From IMG/VR virus record IMGVR_UViG_3300032665_002789, positions 1 through 20,451 of that record: 20,451 bases of DNA. One strand, given 5' to 3'. Origin of the DNA: a virus. Below, piece by piece: positions 14,818 through 19,466 of the stretch. The notes under the pieces are model-generated. The model was not told where the DNA came from. It was given only the letters and a program-made list of their open reading frames with translations, and searched no databases. The position numbers and the translations under genes are program-made. How positions within the stretch are numbered: position 1 is the first letter of the stretch; every line of letters starts with the position of its first letter.

Positions 14818-16112
14818 TGTTGTGCCTTACTTAATATATTAGATATTGTAGTCTTATAATCATTTGGATCCATTATAATGGATCCAAATAAGTGTTCTTT
14901 TTTTAGCATATGTTCTTTATAAGTATGAGAATCACCGCCGGCAATTTCAACATATATATTTTGATGAATAAACCATATATCATAAAATAATTCACTATTG
15001 GGATATCTCTGGTTGAAGACAAAATCTTCTGTCTCCTTTAAGCCAATTTTACACAAGTAATCGTATATCCAAATTTCATAGAAACTCTTCAAAATAGTTC
15101 CGCAGTCTGTGTAAGAATAACAACTATAATTATTGCGAAATATTTTCCTTTTATTTGTCCTATAATTAGGTAATATTTTTGCAATATATTCTTCGATATC
15201 GTAAAGCGATAACTCAAAAAACTCTTTTGCAACATCATAAAATTTATAAAATCTCAATTCTTTTTCTAAATTATACATATGATATTGATATAGCGGATTA
15301 CGCTGGACAATGTTGGTAACTTTTTTTATAAAACCAGAAATCAAATCATTTGAATCTGTATTTTCTACATGGTTGATATGCACCTTAAGATAATTTGTTG
15401 TTCCCTGTATCTTACCAAATTTTTTGATAAATGTTGCCAGACTTAAATTAGTATTCTCTTTCCATTGATTATATTTTGCTGTACCAATTTCTACACCGTA
15501 TTTGTCTATAAGGGCAGATAATGTAATCGCTTTACGTTTTTGTATGTCTTTCCATTCATCTCCCCTGTTTTTTTCTACATACCCTTGATAACTTCTAGAA
15601 TGATTGGCTTTCCTTATCCATTCCTGGCGATCTTTCTTATTTTTTTTAAACCAGTCAGGTGATCTACTTTGAGATAGCTTATAATCCTCTATTGACTGAT
15701 GATTAATTTTATAAAATGGGCTGCTGTTTCTTGTGTGTATTTTCTTTAAAGCCTCCGATTCGCTTAATCCATATGCTTTGCTGATAAATTCTACACTGTT
15801 TTTGTTGAGTTTTTTTCCCAAGCACTGATGTTTTGAAAAACACAGGTATAATGCGGTATGTCGCCTACGAACACCTGTTGGAATAATATTGGTATCATTG
15901 ACTGTATGTTCTATACCACATATATCGTGGTTATAATCGCCACACCATGCGCATCGCAATTTATTGTGTTCGATATTCCATAATTCAAGGTATTTGAATA
16001 TTGATATTTTGTTTTTGGTTAAGGTTGCTCTCAAACGAAAACTTCTGTCATGGTCTGTATCTTTTGATCGAAACTTAATACCAGTTTTTTCACATTTAAA
16101 TTCTTTTAGCAC
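14814..16112 (-). CDS. Free-standing homing endonuclease, PD-(D/E)XK/Vsr-like
   Basis: The 432-residue protein begins at a GTG with AAGGTG five bases before it. Residues 54-69 (CAWCGDYNHDICGIEH) look like a zinc finger, and further Cys/His follow at 91-97. A helical region has KAYGLSESEALKKIHTRNSSPFY. Two copies of a short DNA-binding-like repeat follow at about 199-217 and 226-243 (LIDKYGVEIGTAKYNQW and FIKKFGKIQGTTNY). The C-terminal 90 residues have the PD-(D/E)XK nuclease pattern: Glu346 in SFYEIWIYDYL, Asp378 in FYDIW and Glu389 in IYVEIAGG. No LAGLIDADG or GIY-YIG motif is present. Its placement between the two intein halves fits the endonuclease family of fractured genes. The stop overlaps the start of the C-terminal topoisomerase gene. 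Confidence 0.8.
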   Translation of the reverse strand: MLKEFKCEKTGIKFRSKDTDHDRSFRLRATLTKNKISIFKYLELWNIEHNKLRCAWCGDYNHDICGIEHTVNDTNIIPTGVRRRHTALYLCFSKHQCLGKKLNKNSVEFISKAYGLSESEALKKIHTRNSSPFYKINHQSIEDYKLSQSRSPDWFKKNKKDRQEWIRKANHSRSYQGYVEKNRGDEWKDIQKRKAITLSALIDKYGVEIGTAKYNQWKENTNLSLATFIKKFGKIQGTTNYLKVHINHVENTDSNDLISGFIKKVTNIVQRNPLYQYHMYNLEKELRFYKFYDVAKEFFELSLYDIEEYIAKILPNYRTNKRKIFRNNYSCYSYTDCGTILKSFYEIWIYDYLCKIGLKETEDFVFNQRYPNSELFYDIWFIHQNIYVEIAGGDSHTYKEHMLKKEHLFGSIIMDPNDYKTTISNILSKAQQ

Positions 16113-16137
16113 GATATCACCTTCTGTAAGATATATT

Positions 16138-16145
16138 TATTTATC
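16138..16145 (-). promoter_or_regulatory. Possible late promoter for the endonuclease gene
   Basis: The minus strand reads GATAAATA, one base from the T4 late consensus, about 26 bases before the GTG start of the endonuclease and inside the 47-base gap after the N-intein gene. It could give the endonuclease and the C-terminal half their own transcript. Confidence 0.35.
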
Positions 16146-16159
16146 ATAGAGGGCGATAC

Positions 16160-17977
16160 TTACTGTAAATTATGTGCCATTAATAAATGGATATCAATGT
16201 CTAGATTTTTAGCAGCGACCTTTTCAATAGTAGCAGTGCATATATTTAAAACAGAGAATAAATGATTCTCGGACGTTATACATGTTTGATTAATTACACC
16301 ATTTGTAAAAGAAATTGATTTATTAAATTTTTTATCATCAAAATCATTAACAGAAATGATCTCAAAAAATGTAGAATCCATATTAATTATAGAGGAAAAC
16401 AGTTTATGTTTAGACTTGTCTAAATCTTTTCCTTTTACAATTTCATATTGGTTTAGTTGTATGTTATAAACAGGTATTTTATGCTCAAGACTTATTTTTA
16501 ATATTTTTCCAGATGACGTTGTAATGGTAATTCCATCTGTTATTTTTGCCTGTTTATTACATACTGGTTTAATTCTGCCTTTATGCGTTAAAACTAAATC
16601 ACCTAGTTGGATGTCTTTAATTTTTTTTCTACTAAATTTTCCATCTTCGAATATTGCGATTTCTGTATCTTCTGCTACACAGTCACCTTCACAAATTAAC
16701 AGGATGCATTTGGTTCGTTCTTTTGATGTTGCATCTAATAACTTAGGAACTTTGTTTCTAAGTAGTTTTCTGTTGGCCTTGGCAACGTCAGCGTCATCCT
16801 TCTTTTGAGTACGTGCTGCACATCTAGCATATACTGTGTCTATCCATTCTTTATTATGCTTTATTATGTCTTTGAAAGTAATGTCATTTTCAAGTGTATT
16901 CTTAATATATTTGTCTACTTCGTCATTAATCAACCTTGTCTTGCTTTGGCTATCAAAATTAGGAGCATGCATTACCGTGGTATTGTAAATTAACAGTCCT
17001 TCGGCAATATCGCTTCGATTAGGAGTTAAACCTCGTTTAGAGCTTTCTCGTTCTAGAGCTTTTAAAATACCGCTGAAAAAAAGTCTCTTGAAAGTATCAA
17101 TATGTTGACCACCATTAAATGCAGGAATGTCGTTTACTGTACTGTGTAAAAACTCTCCTTCGTCTGCAAAATTAGGTATTAGATAATAATTGCTAACAAA
17201 TTTTTCTTGATTGATTGAAACAATAATGGGCTTCTTCTGAGAAAAAAATGTTTTATCAACTGATTTTGCAACAGTGATTTTTTGTCCATTAAATGTAAAT
17301 TTGATATTGGGATGGTTAGCTGCTACCTCGTAAACTCTTGCATATACAAAATCGATCGGCAAGTGAGCTTTTGGAAAGACAGTAGAACTAAGCGTAAAAG
17401 CAGTTTCAGTTCCAGATTTCATAGAACTTTTAAAAATTCTAGGTTCGCTGATATCTAAGTCTGGTAATAGATCTGTCCCTTCTTTAAAAGTCTGTTGAAA
17501 TCTTTTACCATCTCTCTTGATATCAATTGAAAATTCTTTTGAACAACTTACTACTACAGAAGCGCCAATGCCATTGGTACCTCTAACTTCCTGTCGTTCG
17601 CCGAAGTTTCTCCCTGCACGAGCCTGCGTAAGTGCAATGGTCGCTTTATGCATGCGCTCATTTTCGTCCCAATCGATGGGAATACCTCTTCCATCGTCAG
17701 CAACACTAAAGGTAAGAGTTTTTGGATCGTATGTAACATCAATCTTGCTTCCGTGCCCGTGTCCTATAACTTCATCCAAACTATTGTCAAAAATTTCTCG
17801 TAAGGCACAGTAAACTGCAGGTGTCCAAGAAATTTCTTCGGCTATTAATTGATTATTTTTCCAGTTAATTACAGTTTGTGTATGTAGATTACGACTGCCT
17901 AGATACATTTCTGTTCGTAAACGATGATGAGCGTAATCGCTTAATTTAACAATTTCGTCTGTTGTTTTTTTAACCAT
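16160..17977 (-). CDS. 39: Topoisomerase large subunit, N-terminal part, with N-intein (gp39-like)
   Basis: Residues 1-432 are the ATPase and start of the TOPRIM domain of a T4-type topoisomerase II. The GHKL motifs are in order: EIFDNSLDE (Glu61, Asn65), DDGRGIP at 94-100 and GTNGIGAS at 133-140. The N-extein ends in ILLICEGD, the catalytic TOPRIM acid. The N-intein follows directly (173 residues), beginning Cys-Val-Ala-Glu-Asp-Thr (block A, Cys1), then KDIQLGDLVLTH and two block-B-like segments (SLEHKIPVYN and TSENHLFSVLN), ending ...LMAHNLQ at a TAA. The ATG at 17977 fits the family start (MVKKTTDEIVKLSDYAHHRLRTEMYLGS), and 20 upstream codons are not conserved. The product is expected to splice in trans with that of 14095-14817. 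Confidence 0.93.
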   Translation of the reverse strand: MVKKTTDEIVKLSDYAHHRLRTEMYLGSRNLHTQTVINWKNNQLIAEEISWTPAVYCALREIFDNSLDEVIGHGHGSKIDVTYDPKTLTFSVADDGRGIPIDWDENERMHKATIALTQARAGRNFGERQEVRGTNGIGASVVVSCSKEFSIDIKRDGKRFQQTFKEGTDLLPDLDISEPRIFKSSMKSGTETAFTLSSTVFPKAHLPIDFVYARVYEVAANHPNIKFTFNGQKITVAKSVDKTFFSQKKPIIVSINQEKFVSNYYLIPNFADEGEFLHSTVNDIPAFNGGQHIDTFKRLFFSGILKALERESSKRGLTPNRSDIAEGLLIYNTTVMHAPNFDSQSKTRLINDEVDKYIKNTLENDITFKDIIKHNKEWIDTVYARCAARTQKKDDADVAKANRKLLRNKVPKLLDATSKERTKCILLICEGDCVAEDTEIAIFEDGKFSRKKIKDIQLGDLVLTHKGRIKPVCNKQAKITDGITITTSSGKILKISLEHKIPVYNIQLNQYEIVKGKDLDKSKHKLFSSIINMDSTFFEIISVNDFDDKKFNKSISFTNGVINQTCITSENHLFSVLNICTATIEKVAAKNLDIDIHLLMAHNLQ

Positions 17978-18036
17978 TGTAAATTCCGTGATAGCGTTGT
18001 ATAAGAATAAGCATAACTGAATACATTTTGCAGTCA

Positions 18037-18042
18037 ATTATA
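18037..18042 (-). promoter_or_regulatory. Possible -10 box upstream of the topoisomerase gene
   Basis: TATAAT on the minus strand lies 60 bases before the topoisomerase ATG, just downstream of the hairpin at 18048-18073. No good -35 is placed 17 bases upstream, so it would need an activator or is chance. Confidence 0.3.
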
Positions 18043-18047
18043 AATGT

Positions 18048-18073
18048 AAACAGGGGGTTCTGACCCCCTGTTT
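18048..18073. terminator. Strong GC-rich hairpin
   Basis: AAACAGGGGGT (18048-18058) and ACCCCCTGTTT (18063-18073) pair perfectly over 11 bp around a TCTG loop. A six-T run follows ten bases later on the plus strand; the minus strand has only TTT and an AT-rich tail. All nearby genes read leftward, so it probably ends leftward transcripts before the topoisomerase gene. Confidence 0.7.
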
Positions 18074-18239
18074 GTTAGTTTTTTGATATAATTATACGCT
18101 TTTAACAATGCTTTACAACCAGAGATTCTAGCACCAGTGTGTTGATCCTGGCCGTTAGAAATAAAATACTAGGTTTTTATAAAAATATATTTAGTGTTTA
18201 GTTAAAATAGTTATCGTATTATTTATTGGTGTTGTAGTT
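18074..18239. other. Non-coding spacer between two hairpins
   Basis: This 166-base AT-rich stretch between two perfect hairpins has no supported reading frame. A weak internal stem-loop (CCAG/CTGG near 18135-18152) is present, but no cloverleaf or known RNA was recognised. It could encode a small leftward RNA ended by the hairpin at 18048-18073. Confidence 0.4.
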
Positions 18240-18271
18240 TTATGCACAGGATTTTATTGTCCTGTGCATAA
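18240..18271. terminator. Perfect hairpin after the small gene
   Basis: TTATGCACAGGA (18240-18251) and TCCTGTGCATAA (18260-18271) form a 12-bp perfect stem with an eight-base loop, six bases after the stop of the gene at 18278. There is no T-run on the minus strand, so it may stabilise the 3' end of the RNA rather than terminate alone. Confidence 0.6.
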
Positions 18272-18277
18272 TGCTAT

Positions 18278-18517
18278 TTATGCTCGTTTGCTTACAAATT
18301 CGTTTAGCTTGCTTGCAAGTTCAGTAATAGCAGTGCTCGACGGCACCGCTGGGATTTCAGGATATTCGACAACCTGTTGATTATATTCTTGTATCATTTG
18401 GATATCACGTTTTTGACAATAAACACTATCAATAGCCTGTTTTTTACTATGCCAATCCTCCATAAGGATGTCCTTGGCCATCTTGAGCAGTTCTAGTCTA
18501 ATCTCATACGCTTCCAT
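18278..18517 (-). CDS. Small hypothetical protein, helical
   Basis: The 79-residue protein begins MEAYEIRLELLKMAKDILMEDWHSKK, an amphipathic helix. A Pro-rich stretch follows (YPEIPAVPSS), then a second helix (ITELASKLNEFVSKR). The pattern recalls small conserved proteins of T4-like cyanophages and pelagiphages, but I know no function. The ATG is preceded by CAGGAGAATAAA, a good ribosome-binding site. It lies directly downstream of the tmRNA with no terminator I can see between, so it may be cotranscribed from the tmRNA promoter. Confidence 0.8.
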   Translation of the reverse strand: MEAYEIRLELLKMAKDILMEDWHSKKQAIDSVYCQKRDIQMIQEYNQQVVEYPEIPAVPSSTAITELASKLNEFVSKRA

Positions 18518-18540
18518 TTTATTCTCCTGTGTGTTTGTGT

Positions 18541-18793
18541 GTGAGTGGGCTCACTTCTGTTCCAAGGTAGAACCCGCACCCGTTGAGGTTAGGCCGCTAG
18601 GCGGACATCCTCAAATGCAACGTTGTTATCGTTAGCATTTATTTTTTGTCTTGCGTTAAGGTAGCTTGCGCACCAACACCTACTTCAACCCTTAATGCTG
18701 CCAATCGAATCCTGCGTCACCCCCCTATGGTGGAAGTGCCGGGTGCTGCCCCCGGGTCTTGACGAACTTATTTGATTGCTATCAACAGTGTCA
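18541..18793 (-). ncRNA. ssrA: Circularly permuted (two-piece) tmRNA
   Basis: tmRNA frees stalled ribosomes by acting as an alanyl-tRNA and then as a short mRNA for a degradation tag. The gene here is permuted: the CCA end lies upstream of the 5' end. The acceptor piece has a T-stem CCGGG/CCCGG (18755-18751, 18743-18739) with loop GGCAGCA, then CACTTCC and ACCA ending at 18728. Three bases later the coding piece starts at 18724 with GGGGGTGACGCAGGATTCGA, matching the universal tmRNA 5' end. The acceptor stem pairs perfectly over 7 bp, with G3-U70, the alanine identity pair. GATTG (18706-18702) can pair with CAATC (18778-18774) as P2. The tag frame follows at 18636. The outer ends are estimates. 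The T-loop is not the usual TTC type. Permuted tmRNAs are known from alphaproteobacteria and some cyanobacteria. Confidence 0.93.
18589..18636 (-). other. tmRNA tag reading frame
   Basis: The resume codon GCT at 18636 opens a 15-codon frame, ANDNNVAFEDVRLAA, closed by TAA at 18589. The ANDN start and LAA end are those of proteobacterial tmRNA tags; the C-terminal LAA is the signal read by ClpX and ClpA. An A-rich single-stranded stretch precedes it, as expected after the first pseudoknot. Confidence 0.93.
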
Positions 18794-18797
18794 ATTT

Positions 18798-18828
18798 TAT
18801 TTATACAACCTATTGCACTGTATGTCAA
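18798..18828 (-). promoter_or_regulatory. Promoter of the tmRNA: sigma70-type with late-type -10
   Basis: On the minus strand TTGACA (18828-18823) is followed after exactly 17 bases by TATAAATA (18805-18798). The first is a perfect -35. The second is both a near-perfect -10 (TATAAA) and a perfect T4 late promoter motif. The gene could therefore be read early by host sigma70 polymerase and late by the phage-modified enzyme. The start would be near 18793. Confidence 0.8.
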
Positions 18829-18839
18829 TACATTAGCCA

Positions 18840-18870
18840 ATATAAAAGGCGCACTAGGCGCCTTTTATAT
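18840..18870. terminator. Bidirectional intrinsic terminator
   Basis: ATATAAAAGGCGC (18840-18852) and GCGCCTTTTATAT (18858-18870) form a 13-bp perfect stem with a five-base loop and T-rich ends in both directions. It ends transcription of the secreted-protein gene (stop at 18883) and insulates the tmRNA promoter. Confidence 0.85.
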
Positions 18871-18882
18871 GCTTTACCAATA

Positions 18883-19131
18883 TCAAGAGTTGGTTTTAGG
18901 TTTGTTTGGCTTGTTAGCTGCCGGTGCAGGTGCAGGGGCAGGTGCGGGTGCTTTCTTGGCATTTGAATCCTTGACAGCCGGTTCAGCCGCAGGTGCAGTA
19001 GGCTTTTTAACAGACTTAGACTCTTCAGCAGGTGCCTGTGCTGTTTGAGTCTGTGCAATTGCTACAACAGGGGCCACTCCTATAGCAAGTGCTGTGCCAA
19101 ATGCAGTCAAGTTACGTAAAAAGTTCTTCAT
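18883..19131 (-). CDS. Secreted Ala/Pro/Lys-rich protein
   Basis: From the ATG at 19131, preceded by GGAG at eight bases, the product has 82 residues. MKNFLRNLTAFGTALAIGVAPVVAIAQ is a clear Sec signal peptide with a probable cut after VAIA or AQ. The mature part is low-complexity, made of Ala, Pro and Lys, with an (AP)n run before the end. An in-frame ATG 16 codons upstream would bury the signal peptide and is unlikely. The mature protein should be extended and periplasmic, perhaps binding the cell wall or membrane surface. No family is recognised. It ends at the terminator at 18840-18870. Confidence 0.75.
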   Translation of the reverse strand: MKNFLRNLTAFGTALAIGVAPVVAIAQTQTAQAPAEESKSVKKPTAPAAEPAVKDSNAKKAPAPAPAPAPAANKPNKPKTNS

Positions 19132-19187
19132 ATTTGTTTCTCCAGACGCTAGTGATTGGGTAGTCTTCTCTAGCAACACTATTAAGT

Positions 19188-19193
19188 ATTATA
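19188..19193 (-). promoter_or_regulatory. Possible -10 box for the secreted-protein gene
   Basis: TATAAT on the minus strand lies 57 bases before the ATG at 19131, in the gap after the gene at 19241. The -35 region is not a good match, so confidence is low. Confidence 0.3.
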
Positions 19194-19240
19194 TTCTTAG
19201 CGAAACTTGTACAGATTTATGTTTAAAGTATGTTTTTATT

Positions 19241-19438
19241 TTAGGCATAACCGTGTGTGTGCTTGCCATGGCTGCTGTGTTTAACTCTGTCATCATGGTC
19301 AAATATTTTGAAATTATCGCACTCGTAGTTATTTGCAAAGAAAAGAGCATCTTCAAAAGTTTCAAATGTATGATCTAGATATTTTAGTACACCGTTTACC
19401 CAAGAATGAGTTCTCACCCTATGAAATTCGCCTGCCAT
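19241..19438 (-). CDS. Small hypothetical phage protein
   Basis: The 65-residue protein MAGEFHRVRTHSWVNGVLKY... has a compact pattern with FETFEDALFFANN and KIFDHDDRV and a His-rich C-terminus (HSSHGKHTHGYA). I recall similar short proteins in T4-like marine phages without a known role. The ATG follows AAAAAGGAGCTAAAT, a strong ribosome-binding site, and lies 28 bases after the glycosyltransferase gene. The His-rich tail could bind metal. Confidence 0.8.
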   Translation of the reverse strand: MAGEFHRVRTHSWVNGVLKYLDHTFETFEDALFFANNYECDNFKIFDHDDRVKHSSHGKHTHGYA

Positions 19439-19466
19439 GATTTAGCTCCTTTTTGTTATGACTTAT

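Larger units (their letters stand above)
14683..16681 (-). mobile_element. Fractured split-intein/endonuclease cassette
   Basis: The stretch from the intein Cys1 codon (16681) to the last intein Asn codon (14683) interrupts the topoisomerase large-subunit gene between the GAC and AGC codons of EGD|SA in the TOPRIM motif. It contains the N-intein with a stop, a free-standing endonuclease gene, and the C-intein with its own start. This is the fractured-gene arrangement known for other phage genes (such as helicase, ribonucleotide reductase and IMP dehydrogenase genes in metagenomes), where a split intein flanks an endonuclease gene. It should move by homing into intein-free alleles. The endonuclease part is visibly more AT-rich than its flanks, consistent with separate origin. 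Confidence 0.9.

Noticed and set aside
16160-17977. Topoisomerase gene truncated by a nonsense mutation (pseudogene)
   Set aside because: The sequence after EGD is a recognisable intein start, and the matching C-intein and C-extein are present downstream, so the stop is part of a split-intein design.
18074-18239. tRNA gene in the gap between hairpins
   Set aside because: A stretch resembling a T-arm (GTTGATCC) has no matching acceptor, D or anticodon arms on either strand.
18541-18793. A standard, non-permuted tmRNA or a tRNA
   Set aside because: No CCA end able to pair with the GGGGGTG 5' end exists after the tag; the only matching acceptor arm lies upstream, with perfect 7-bp pairing. A tRNA would not contain the tag frame.
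18776-19048. Plus-strand open frame rich in Gly/Ala
   Set aside because: It is the reverse of the (AP)n-rich secreted protein and runs through the terminator and tmRNA promoter. The repeats arise from the Ala/Pro codons on the other strand.
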